NCBI GenBank assembly: GCA_938014335.1 | Contig: CALLRP010000034.1 | Location: 1 to 47,585, forward strand | From: an uncultured bacterium | GTDB lineage: Bacteria; Hydrogenedentota; Hydrogenedentia; Hydrogenedentales; Hydrogenedentaceae | Length of the DNA: 47,585 nt | Reading direction: 5' to 3' | In this document: one piece after another, positions 24,606 to 33,374 of the stretch | Layout of the letters: each line of letters begins with the position of its first letter | How positions within the stretch are numbered: the stretch's first letter is position 1 | Translations under genes and position numbers: made by a program | The notes under the pieces: generated by a model | Database searches by the model: none | Seen by the model: only the letters and a program-made list of their open reading frames with translations | What the model was told of the DNA's origin: nothing

Positions 24606-25766
24606 ATGCTTTGTATATCTTTGTTTTTTATTATGAATGGAATAATATCTATTAGTGATGCGGAAGATTACTTGTTTTTTCAACGGGAACGAATCGGAGA
24701 GGGGATATATGAATCTGCCTCTATATTTGATGTAAATAATGACGGTATCATGGATATTTATTCGGGCGAGTTTTGGTATGAGGGACCTGATTTCAAAAAG
24801 TCACATCGTGTATGTGTTATGCAACCTATGGATGATTATTACGATGACTTTTCTAACTATCCCATGGATGTAAACGGAGATGGTTATACGGATATTATTA
24901 CAGGGGGATGGTGGGGTAAGACATTACGATGGCGAGAAAATCCTCAAGGGAAAGACGAACTCTGGGTAACACACGATATCGCGGAAGTTGGAAATATTGA
25001 ACGGGCAATTTTCTGCGATTTGGATAAGGATGACATTGTAGAGATTATTCCCGTTACAAAACCTGTTTATATTTTTAAACTAAAACTTTCCAATGATGGG
25101 AAACCTGCTGGAGAATTTGTTAAGTATGAAATAAAAACAGATGGAGCAGGTGGCCATGGGGCTGGGTATGGTGATGTGGATGGGGATGGAAACGTGGACC
25201 TGCTCTTTTCTGGAGGATGGTTAAAATCTCCCCCTAATGCTTTCGATGTAGATGCGTGGAAATGGTTTCCAGAATGGGATTTAGGTTCTGCCAGTGTCCC
25301 TATTTTGACACATGATATTAACAAAGACGGTAAAAATGATATTTTGGTAGGGTCTGCACACGATTATGGGTTATTCTGGTTTGAACAAAAAATTTCCGCA
25401 GAGGGAGGGAGGTTATGGGAAAAACATATTATTGATGCACATCGTTCACAATATCATGATATTCAATTACACGATATTGATAATGATGGTGAATTGGAAT
25501 TGGTTACAGGGAAGCGCTATCGTGCCCATGCCTTTCACGACCCCGGTTCTAAAGATCCGTTAGGAGTATATTATTTCAAAATAGTTAACAGTGAATTTCA
25601 ACGCTATACAATTGACTATGGTCCCGCAGGTAAAGCCAGTGGAGTTGGAATTTATTTTTGGGTCGAAGATATTGATAAGAATGGTTGGAAAGATATTCTT
25701 GCCCCTGGAAAAGAAGGCCTATTCTTATTTCGTAACTTTGGACCATTGAAATCCAATAAGAAATAA
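24606..25766 (+). CDS. Secreted FG-GAP/VCBS-type beta-propeller repeat protein
   Basis: The 386-residue protein has a signal-like N-terminus (LCISLFFIMNGIISISDA). It then has about seven repeats built around Ca2+-binding Asp/Asn motifs: DVNNDGIMDI, DVNGDGYTDI, DLDKDDIVEI, DVDGDGNVDL, DINKDGKNDI, DIDNDGELEL and DIDKNGWKDI. Seven such units fit one FG-GAP propeller. Between them are aromatic-rich linkers (SGEFWYEG, TGGWWGKT), suggesting ligand-facing loops. No catalytic motif is seen. It starts 11 bases after the HEAT-repeat gene with AGGAG upstream, so the four genes from 19693 form one likely transcript. A binding or scaffold role outside the cytoplasm is inferred. Confidence 0.8.
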   Translation: MLCISLFFIMNGIISISDAEDYLFFQRERIGEGIYESASIFDVNNDGIMDIYSGEFWYEGPDFKKSHRVCVMQPMDDYYDDFSNYPMDVNGDGYTDIITGGWWGKTLRWRENPQGKDELWVTHDIAEVGNIERAIFCDLDKDDIVEIIPVTKPVYIFKLKLSNDGKPAGEFVKYEIKTDGAGGHGAGYGDVDGDGNVDLLFSGGWLKSPPNAFDVDAWKWFPEWDLGSASVPILTHDINKDGKNDILVGSAHDYGLFWFEQKISAEGGRLWEKHIIDAHRSQYHDIQLHDIDNDGELELVTGKRYRAHAFHDPGSKDPLGVYYFKIVNSEFQRYTIDYGPAGKASGVGIYFWVEDIDKNGWKDILAPGKEGLFLFRNFGPLKSNKK

Positions 25767-26202
25767 CTATAACGCACTTAATAAGATAAAAGATTAATAA
25801 AATTTTTATTAGCGGTTATTATAGCAATTCATTTAGGTTTGCTGGAATCAGCATGGACTACTTCCAACCGCACCCAGTAAAAAAACAGGTTTAGGGAATT
25901 TTACCCTTGAAGTAATTATGATAATTGTATGTTTCCTATGGGTTTGGTGGGTTTTTGGGTTAAGTATGCTGGAGGAGTTTATTCAAGTATGGATTGGGAA
26001 TAAAGGGAGGTGAATTTCTAATTGGGACTGGTTATTCCACCACGGGTCAGCAGGCTATTTCGTTATTAATTTATATCCCGTTATAACATTTCCCTTGATT
26101 ACAATTTTCGTTGAAGTCGGGTATTTCATTTTTATTCAACAAATGCAAACTAATAAGTAAGCCCTTTTTTAGTATATTTTGTTTATTCTCTCACAATAAA
26201 GT
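25767..26202. other. Intergenic region with a decayed open frame and no recognised RNA
   Basis: This 436-base gap lies between the FG-GAP gene and ychF. Near its left end is a short AT inverted repeat, TAATAAA/TTTATTA around 25795-25811. I found no tRNA, no clear hairpin-plus-T-run terminator and no complete gene. On the plus strand one frame is open from 25837 to 26010, then from 26014 to 26157, interrupted by a single TGA at 26011 (see the separate entry). Confidence 0.5.
25918..26160 (+). pseudogene. Possible broken small membrane-protein gene
   Basis: From an ATG at 25918 the frame gives 31 residues (MIIVCFLWVWWVFGLSMLEE and on), meets TGA at 26011, and then continues in the same frame for 48 residues rich in hydrophobic residues (GYFVINLYPVITFPLITIFV) to a TAA at 26158. 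The composition looks like a two-helix membrane protein rather than random AT-rich DNA, but I do not recognise a family. It could be a decayed gene or chance. The lack of a good ribosome site argues for caution. Confidence 0.25.
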
Positions 26203-26210
26203 GGTATGAT
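26202..26210 (+). promoter_or_regulatory. Possible extended -10 promoter of ychF
   Basis: TGGTATGAT (26202-26210) is an extended -10 (TG-N-TATGAT) placed 35 bases before the GTG used as ychF start. The ATG at 26206 lies inside this box, which supports translation from the downstream GTG at 26245. Confidence 0.4.
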
Positions 26211-26244
26211 AGTAAATAAAAAATCTTATGAAGGAGGAAGAACT

Positions 26245-27348
26245 GTGGGATTTTCTGTTGGAATTGTAGGTCTACCTAATGTAGGTAAAAGCACTTTATT
26301 TAATGCGTTAACTCAAAGTAAACATGCACAGGTTGCCAATTATCCTTTCTGCACTATAGAACCTAATCATGCGGTTGTAAAAGTTCCAGATGAGAATTTA
26401 GAGAGGTTGTCAGCATTAATTCAACCGAAACAAACCATCCATGCAACGATAGATTTCGTGGATATTGCCGGACTGGTACAAGGGTCACACAAAGGGGAAG
26501 GATTGGGGAACCAGTTTTTGGGACATATCCGTGAAACGAACGCTTTAATTCATATCGTTCGATGTTTTGAAGATGAAAATATAGTGCATATTAATGGGGT
26601 AGTTAATCCTTTGGCGGATATTGAAATAATAAATATTGAGTTGATTTTTGCAGATTTACAGCAATTGGAACGAAAAATTGAAAAGTTACATAAAAATATT
26701 AAGGGTGACAAAAAGGTCCAGCCCATGTTGGAATTATGTGAACGATTAAAACAGCATTTTGAGAAAGGGCTCCCGGCAAGAACCTTTCCGGAGGGTGATA
26801 CCGAATTATTTCAGGAATTGAATGAAGAGATGCGATTTACTACGGGGAAAAAGATAATTTATATAGCCAATGTGGATGAAAAAGGACTGGAACACGATTC
26901 CCCTTTTCTCAATGAAATACGACAGTTAGCAAAAAATGAGGGTGCAGAGGTTATTAAGGTTTGTGCTCAATTGGAAATGGATTTGGCTGAGATGACTGAG
27001 GAAGAAAGGAAAGAATTTCTGGCTATGGATGGGGCAACGGAATCGGCTTTGGAGCAGGTTGTTCATGCCGGGTATCGGTTGCTAAATTTAGTAACATTTT
27101 ATACAATGGCACCCCCTAAAGAGATACGGGCATGGTCTGTTAAAGAAGGGACCCCTGTTGTAAAAGCAGCGGGGATGATACATACTGATTTTGAGAAGCA
27201 TTTTGTATGTGCAGAAGTGATTCCTGTAAAAGACTTTTTAGCTCATGGGGGCGAAGCAGGAGCTAAACATGCCGGTGCCTGGCGTGTTGAAGGTAAAGAT
27301 TATATTGTTAAAGATGGAGATTGTATATATATCCGGGCAAATGCATAA
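26245..27348 (+). CDS. ychF: Ribosome-associated ATPase YchF (OLA1 family)
   Basis: YchF is an OBG-type P-loop NTPase that prefers ATP and binds ribosomes. I start it at GTG 26245, because GGAGG lies seven bases upstream and the product then begins GFSVGIVGLPNVGKSTLF, as in all homologues; a longer frame from 26206 would add 13 unusual residues. The P-loop GLPNVGKST is at about residues 8-16, with DIAGLVQGSHKGEGLGNQFL for switch II. ANVDE is in place of the NKxD guanine motif, explaining ATP preference. The TGS domain is at the C-terminus (FYTMAPPKEIRAW, ending DYIVKDGDCIYIRANA). The product of 367 residues matches E. coli (363). Confidence 0.95.
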   Translation: MGFSVGIVGLPNVGKSTLFNALTQSKHAQVANYPFCTIEPNHAVVKVPDENLERLSALIQPKQTIHATIDFVDIAGLVQGSHKGEGLGNQFLGHIRETNALIHIVRCFEDENIVHINGVVNPLADIEIINIELIFADLQQLERKIEKLHKNIKGDKKVQPMLELCERLKQHFEKGLPARTFPEGDTELFQELNEEMRFTTGKKIIYIANVDEKGLEHDSPFLNEIRQLAKNEGAEVIKVCAQLEMDLAEMTEEERKEFLAMDGATESALEQVVHAGYRLLNLVTFYTMAPPKEIRAWSVKEGTPVVKAAGMIHTDFEKHFVCAEVIPVKDFLAHGGEAGAKHAGAWRVEGKDYIVKDGDCIYIRANA

Positions 27349-27390
27349 ATTTCTATTTATAAATAAGAATATAAAAAAAGAGATGTGATT

Positions 27391-30300
27391 ATGAAACTCC
27401 CACTATTTACCCAAATTTTGACTTCAATTATGATTTGTTTATTAGTCGTATCCTGCGGAGGGAAAGAAGTTAATGAAAAAGAAAAAACCCAAATACCTCA
27501 TCCTACAAATGTAGTGACAAAAGTTCCCTCCTCCTCCATACAGGAAGGGACATTTTTAGTCCCCGTATCGCAATATCCTTTACCTAACGAGCCTATAGAA
27601 AAAAAATTTGTTTTGGTTTTTGATAGGAATGTGCATTTCCCACCGGAAGTATCTGTTGATGAATATATTAAAACAGAGCCTCCTATAAAAGGGATTGCGG
27701 AATATATAGAAAATAAGGTTGTTTTTAATTTAATCCAATCTATTCCTAATGATATGGAAGAAATAGAATTTTGTATTCATCCCCAGCTCCAGTCTGATGA
27801 GGGAATAAAAATAAATCCACAAAATTTGTGCTATCGAATTCCTACTAAAGGACTGCAATTAGTGGAGGGGAATTTCAGTGAGGTAAGTAAAGATTCGTTC
27901 CTTTTTTTACTTAGATTCAGTTATCCTGTTCTGGCAAATGATATAAAGTCGTTTATATCTTTGAAAGAGCAAAATAATCTGGATGTTGAATATGAAATGA
28001 AAGCCCCGCAAACACCTGTAGATACAATTTTTTTGAATGTAAAATGGACAGGGAATGAACGCTATAAACTTTTAATTAAACCGGGGTATTCAGATATTGA
28101 GAAAAAATATAGAGGACAGGGGGCTTATTTTGAATTTCCAATTAATGAACCGTTAGAGGTGGTGGAGTTAAAAAAGAAGGGAGACGCACAATATCAGATT
28201 GCCTTTTCCAGACCTGTTTCGGCTAAGACGCTATATAATTGTGTAAAAATAGAATCATCCAGTCAACCCAGTATATCTTTTTATGCTGTACCTGCGGACT
28301 GGGGAAAGGTTCAGGAAGAAGCGGTAAATTTCAGCCCTGATTTAGAAAAACTTACAGAAGAAAAAGAATCTAAATCGTGGATAATCAATTTAAAAAATCC
28401 ATCATTCCCCATGTATTCAATAGCGATAAATGTAAAACGATATACATGGTCATCGGATTTTGCATTACTTAAAGAGGAATTCCGCTGGGAAACAGAAGGG
28501 GAAAAAAGTGATTTTAGGGTTCATTATGCATATTGGAAGAATAATGGACTGGACGGTGTATCCTATATGGTGAATATGCCAAAGGTAAATAAGGAAACCG
28601 CCTTAAACTTTCTTCAAGTAGAACCCCCTGTGGATAATCTTTCCATTCAGGATAATAGATGGGGTGAAATAGAAATAAAAGGTGATTGGAAAACAGGTGT
28701 GAGATATGTTTTGAAGTGGAGAGCAGGTTTAGAATGGGAAGTATATGGGGAGAGGAGAGAAGACACAAAATATCAGATTTTAGGAAAGGATTATGTCTAC
28801 ACTTTGCAAGAGGTCCCAAAATTTAAGACGCTTGATTTTGATAATAAAGATAAATTTTATATCATTCCTTTTCATGATAAGAATTTTATTCGAATTGGTG
28901 CTCGTAATGTTCCAAAAGGATATATACATGTTTATCAAGTATTAACAGAAAATCTCTCTGTCTGGTTAGGTAATATTTCGGGAAATGCAGTTCCTTTTGA
29001 AATAAATGAAAGAACGACAGAATATCTCACTGCCATTCCTGTTGAGTTTCCTAATAATGTGGATAAGGCAAGTTATGTGGATATAGATTTGACCAAATAC
29101 TTATCGGGTGTTCCCAAAGGAATATTTACACTATGTTTGTCGGACAAAGGTGACCCGGGCAGATTACGAGCAAGTTGGGAACCCAAACAGAAAGAAAAAA
29201 CGATTCAGTCTAAAGGAGATGAAGATGAATGGGAAAATGAATATGAAGATTATCACTCCTATTACGATGGTTCCGATAGTGAGGGTGGGTTTTATCAAGA
29301 TGTGAAAGGGACAAGAAGTGCGATTCGATATATACTATGGACTCGATTAGGTGTTGTCTCTCATTGGGATGATACAAGTTTGGTGGCGTTTGTGCATGAT
29401 TTGATGGATTTATCACCACAAGCAGGGGCTGTGGTTTCGGCATATTCAATTAAGAATCAGAAAGTAGCAGAAGGGACAACAGATAACAAAGGCATTGTAA
29501 AAATATCGTTAGAACGGCAGGATTTAGGTTCTCCGAGATTACTTACAGTTAAAACAGAGAAAGATTTTTCATTTGTGTTATTGAAACCTAAACCCTTACC
29601 GACACTGAAAGACCTTGAGAAATATGATAGTTTTGAAAAAAATAAGTACGAAGCATTTATTTATACTGATAGGAATCTTTACCGTCCCGGGGAATGTATA
29701 CATTCCCGCTGGATTGTGCGGAAAGGGTATGGAGCAGAAGTCGTTAATGCCCCTCTGGAAATGAGATTTATAAATCCTCAAAATAAGGTTATTTTACGGA
29801 AAATTGTAAATTTGTCTGAATGGGGAACAGGGGGTGAAGATATTACAACAGAATCAACTTATTTAACGGGGGCATATACTTTGGGATTATACATTCCTGG
29901 AGGAGAACGGTTATGTGGTTCTATTCCAATTTACATTGAAGATTTTGTTCCCGATAGGATTAAGACAGAATTATCTACTCCGAATGATTTCTGGATTGTT
30001 GGAGAAGAACAGAATTTTGAAGTTTTTTCTCAATACTATGTAGGACCTCCCGCCGAAGATTTGCCTTGTAAAGGGAAATTAATCATTACTTCTACGGAGT
30101 TAGAGCATGAAAATTGGAAAAGTTACCGATTTGGTAATGATGAAATACTAAAAACGGTTGTTATGGATTTAGGTACGCAAAATACAAATGCGGAAGGGAA
30201 AGCTAATTTTACTTTTAATTTTGACCCACCTCAACCCATAAATAAACCGGTAGAAATTGCAATTATCAGTGAGGTCTCTGAAGCAGGAGGGAGGGCTGTT

Positions 30301-33300
30301 TCATCTGTGAAGAAGGTTAAGGGGTATCCTGAAAATGTCCTATGTGGTCTGGGAGTGGAAAAGATAGAAGATAAATTGCAGGTGGGTGTAGCGTTGGTAG
30401 ATAGAAATTTTGTGCCCGCTCCAGATGAAGAAGTGGATATATATCTTGAAAAAGTCGAATGGCGTTATGTGAACCGTTATTATTCAGGAGGTTATGGTAG
30501 GACTGTTCCCCAATGGGACCGTTTCTTTACATTAGTCGAACAAAAGAAAGTAACTACAAGTGAAGGGAAAGCCACTGTTCAATTGAATATCCCTCCATAT
30601 TACTCTACATATCGAGTAAGGGCACAACGAAGCAGTGGGAAGACCTTTTCAGAAATATCCTTTTATTGTGTCCCAAACAAAATGATGAATTTACCAGCGG
30701 GACCCCCTGAATTAGTAAGAATACATATTGAAGATAAAAAATGGGTTGCAGGAGAGACAGTGCCTGTTAATATAGAAGTTCCATTTGATGGAAAAGCCGT
30801 TGCGGTAATACAGGGTGATAAGGTATGGGATATTCAAGTGCTGGATATCGTTGCTGGGAAAGGTAATTTTTCTTTTGAGGTAAAGGAGGAATATTTTCCA
30901 AATGTATGGGTGGGTGTCTCAGCTCTTCATGTCCCCACTAAAGAGGAAACAGTGAGTCCTTATTCTACATTTTCATATGCAAAAGTAGAGACTGATAAGC
31001 CTTCCCAAAAAATGAATGTAGCAATATTAAATGTTCCGGAAGAGGTTAAACCTCAGAATACTGTGGTGTTTGGAATTAAAACGACAGATAATAATGGCAA
31101 TCCTGTTTCTTCTGAATTAACACTTGCACTGGTGGATGAAGGAATACATTCCATTTTAGGATATACATTACCTAAACCTTATGAATGGTTTGGTAGGTCT
31201 CGTTATTCACCTATTTATCGTGTGCATTATTACGATCATGTGGCTTATGAATATGACCCATTATCACCATCAGGAGATATGATAGCCCGCCAACTATCTG
31301 CAGGGAAAACGGAAATAACAGAATCATGGATAAAACCTTTAGCATTGTGGTCAGGAACAATTCGAACGGATGAACAGGGTCAGGCAGAAGTATCTTTTAA
31401 TATACCTGAATTTAATGGAACTGTGCGATTGGTTGCGGTGGGTGTTAATAAAGAATTATTAGGTTCTGCCGAAAACAAGATGTATATTAGACGACCCTGT
31501 GTTATCCAAACACAGCTCCCTCGATTCCTGCGACCCGATGACCGTGCAATCATTTTTGGTAGAGGATTAAACTCGCAGGAAAAACTGGTGGATGTAAATC
31601 TTTCATTAACATATAATGATGTGGTGAGTATTGAGCCATCTCAAATACAGTGGGAAGCCTCTCCGAAATCTCTTAGTTTTTCCCCCGAAATGGTTATATC
31701 ATGTCTTTCAGGGGCGAATCATGCTCAATTGAACTGGCAATATAATATTGTTGACAAGTCAGGGAATATCGTTGATGTATTTTCCGAGCAAACAGTGATC
31801 CCAGTTCAATTACCATCTATTTATGAACAAAGGGTTAAATCACATGTTGTTTTACCTGGCGGAACCCTCCAATTAGATACTTCGGGATTTGTGAACAACC
31901 CACTATTAGAAACAGAAATCAAAGTAGGGAGTAGCCCATTCCTGAGAATAGAACCTGCGTTAAAATGGTTATGGAACTATAGTTATTGTTGTTGCGAACA
32001 AAAAATTTCAAGATTATATCCTTTGTATATATTCCGTAATTTTTTAAAGGAATCTATGGAAGATGTTATCTCGAAGGAAAGTTATGACCAATTATTGTAT
32101 ACAATGGTTGATAGTATTTTTGCTCATCAACAGGCGAATGGGGGCTTTTCTCTCTGGCCCTATAGTAATTCTACAGATGTAAAAGCATCGTTACATGCTG
32201 CATTTTTTCTTGCAATGATTAATCGAGATAAAGTACTACAGATGCCTGAAAGACCCTATCGGCGGATGTTGGCGTTTTTACAAGATGTGAGTTCAAGAGG
32301 AGAGGAGGGATCACAGAGTAGTGAGCAGTTCAAGGCTTATGCCACGCTTATCCTTGCTCTGAATGGGGAGCCTTCCGCATGCGAGCGGGTTAGCCACTTA
32401 TTAAGGGTAGATTATCCACGGAGCTTAAAAGTATTATTGCTTCTAACTGCGGATGTTTGTGGGATGCCTCGCGAAGAATTAAGGAAATATATCCAGTTAC
32501 TCCAATGGGAAACATCTATGGAAACACAAACATGTTTCTCAGAATATGGCTCTTCGAAAATTAGAGAGTCTGCATTAAAACTTATTTCAAAAGTTATTGC
32601 GGATGAATCGCTGGAAAGTATTCATGAAGCACAAAAGCCCCTTATGGATTATATTGCCCATTATGTAAATTATACGACATACGATTTGTCTATGATTCTC
32701 ATGGCATTGGATATGAGTTTTAAGAAAATGAATATCCAACCCCTTGAATGTAAAGCAGAGATAAAGATTGATGATGAAAGCCAGATTATTACAGGGACTA
32801 AAATGATACACAGGAAAAAGCAAGGACCCGTCAATATAAATATATCTAATCAAGGAAATAATTCTTTGTTTATAATCTGGACTATCCGTGGAGTGCCTAA
32901 CAATTCACCTAAAGATGCAAAGTCAAAACATATAGAATTGCGTCGAACTTTGTTTCATTCTCGTAGTAAAGAGGTAGTAGAAAGTCCATATTCTCAGGGT
33001 AATGTTTATGTAATTGAGTATCGAGTAAAACCAACCCAAAAAGCAGAAAATTTGATATTAACGCAATTATTACCTGCTGGATTTGAAATTGAGAATCCAA
33101 GACTTAAACAAGAACAAATTGGAGATTTGTTAACTTCTGTTTATAATAGGAATTCGATTAATACAATTATCCCTGAACATGTGGAAATAAGAGATGATAA
33201 ACTTATTGTTGCATTTCCTCCCCTTCATCGGTTATCTGTTTATTCTTATATATGTACTGTTCGTGCGGTGACAAGGGGCGATTTTGAATTTCCGGGGGCT

Positions 33301-33369
33301 TACATTGAAGACATGTATAACCCTGAAGTTTTTGCCCGTATGGCAACAGAGCGGATAGAGGTAAAGTAA
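27391..33369 (+). CDS. Bacterial alpha-2-macroglobulin lipoprotein with thioester motif
   Basis: Bacterial alpha-2-macroglobulins are periplasmic protease traps. I start at ATG 27391, since the GTG at 27385 is too close to the ribosome site. The N-terminus has a lipoprotein signal (LTSIMICLLVVSCGGK, Cys 22). The ~1990 residues show macroglobulin (MG) domains, including the typical YTDRNLYRPGECIHSRWIVR, given as TDRNLYRPGE, around residue 755. The conserved VSFNIPEFNGTVRLVAVGVN (about 1335) follows. The thioester region YSYCCCEQKISRLYPLY comes at 1531-1547, with C1534-x-E-Q1537 forming the reactive thioester. Three Cys occur in a row there (1533-1535), which is unusual. The gene stands six bases before pbpC, a classic pairing in which the trap protects the cell when the envelope is breached. 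Confidence 0.92.
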   Translation: MKLPLFTQILTSIMICLLVVSCGGKEVNEKEKTQIPHPTNVVTKVPSSSIQEGTFLVPVSQYPLPNEPIEKKFVLVFDRNVHFPPEVSVDEYIKTEPPIKGIAEYIENKVVFNLIQSIPNDMEEIEFCIHPQLQSDEGIKINPQNLCYRIPTKGLQLVEGNFSEVSKDSFLFLLRFSYPVLANDIKSFISLKEQNNLDVEYEMKAPQTPVDTIFLNVKWTGNERYKLLIKPGYSDIEKKYRGQGAYFEFPINEPLEVVELKKKGDAQYQIAFSRPVSAKTLYNCVKIESSSQPSISFYAVPADWGKVQEEAVNFSPDLEKLTEEKESKSWIINLKNPSFPMYSIAINVKRYTWSSDFALLKEEFRWETEGEKSDFRVHYAYWKNNGLDGVSYMVNMPKVNKETALNFLQVEPPVDNLSIQDNRWGEIEIKGDWKTGVRYVLKWRAGLEWEVYGERREDTKYQILGKDYVYTLQEVPKFKTLDFDNKDKFYIIPFHDKNFIRIGARNVPKGYIHVYQVLTENLSVWLGNISGNAVPFEINERTTEYLTAIPVEFPNNVDKASYVDIDLTKYLSGVPKGIFTLCLSDKGDPGRLRASWEPKQKEKTIQSKGDEDEWENEYEDYHSYYDGSDSEGGFYQDVKGTRSAIRYILWTRLGVVSHWDDTSLVAFVHDLMDLSPQAGAVVSAYSIKNQKVAEGTTDNKGIVKISLERQDLGSPRLLTVKTEKDFSFVLLKPKPLPTLKDLEKYDSFEKNKYEAFIYTDRNLYRPGECIHSRWIVRKGYGAEVVNAPLEMRFINPQNKVILRKIVNLSEWGTGGEDITTESTYLTGAYTLGLYIPGGERLCGSIPIYIEDFVPDRIKTELSTPNDFWIVGEEQNFEVFSQYYVGPPAEDLPCKGKLIITSTELEHENWKSYRFGNDEILKTVVMDLGTQNTNAEGKANFTFNFDPPQPINKPVEIAIISEVSEAGGRAVSSVKKVKGYPENVLCGLGVEKIEDKLQVGVALVDRNFVPAPDEEVDIYLEKVEWRYVNRYYSGGYGRTVPQWDRFFTLVEQKKVTTSEGKATVQLNIPPYYSTYRVRAQRSSGKTFSEISFYCVPNKMMNLPAGPPELVRIHIEDKKWVAGETVPVNIEVPFDGKAVAVIQGDKVWDIQVLDIVAGKGNFSFEVKEEYFPNVWVGVSALHVPTKEETVSPYSTFSYAKVETDKPSQKMNVAILNVPEEVKPQNTVVFGIKTTDNNGNPVSSELTLALVDEGIHSILGYTLPKPYEWFGRSRYSPIYRVHYYDHVAYEYDPLSPSGDMIARQLSAGKTEITESWIKPLALWSGTIRTDEQGQAEVSFNIPEFNGTVRLVAVGVNKELLGSAENKMYIRRPCVIQTQLPRFLRPDDRAIIFGRGLNSQEKLVDVNLSLTYNDVVSIEPSQIQWEASPKSLSFSPEMVISCLSGANHAQLNWQYNIVDKSGNIVDVFSEQTVIPVQLPSIYEQRVKSHVVLPGGTLQLDTSGFVNNPLLETEIKVGSSPFLRIEPALKWLWNYSYCCCEQKISRLYPLYIFRNFLKESMEDVISKESYDQLLYTMVDSIFAHQQANGGFSLWPYSNSTDVKASLHAAFFLAMINRDKVLQMPERPYRRMLAFLQDVSSRGEEGSQSSEQFKAYATLILALNGEPSACERVSHLLRVDYPRSLKVLLLLTADVCGMPREELRKYIQLLQWETSMETQTCFSEYGSSKIRESALKLISKVIADESLESIHEAQKPLMDYIAHYVNYTTYDLSMILMALDMSFKKMNIQPLECKAEIKIDDESQIITGTKMIHRKKQGPVNINISNQGNNSLFIIWTIRGVPNNSPKDAKSKHIELRRTLFHSRSKEVVESPYSQGNVYVIEYRVKPTQKAENLILTQLLPAGFEIENPRLKQEQIGDLLTSVYNRNSINTIIPEHVEIRDDKLIVAFPPLHRLSVYSYICTVRAVTRGDFEFPGAYIEDMYNPEVFARMATERIEVK

Positions 33370-33374
33370 AAAGC

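Noticed and set aside
26206..26244. Upstream ATG as ychF start
   Set aside because: The ATG lies inside a probable -10 box and has no ribosome site; the GTG at 26245 has GGAGG and gives the conserved N-terminus.
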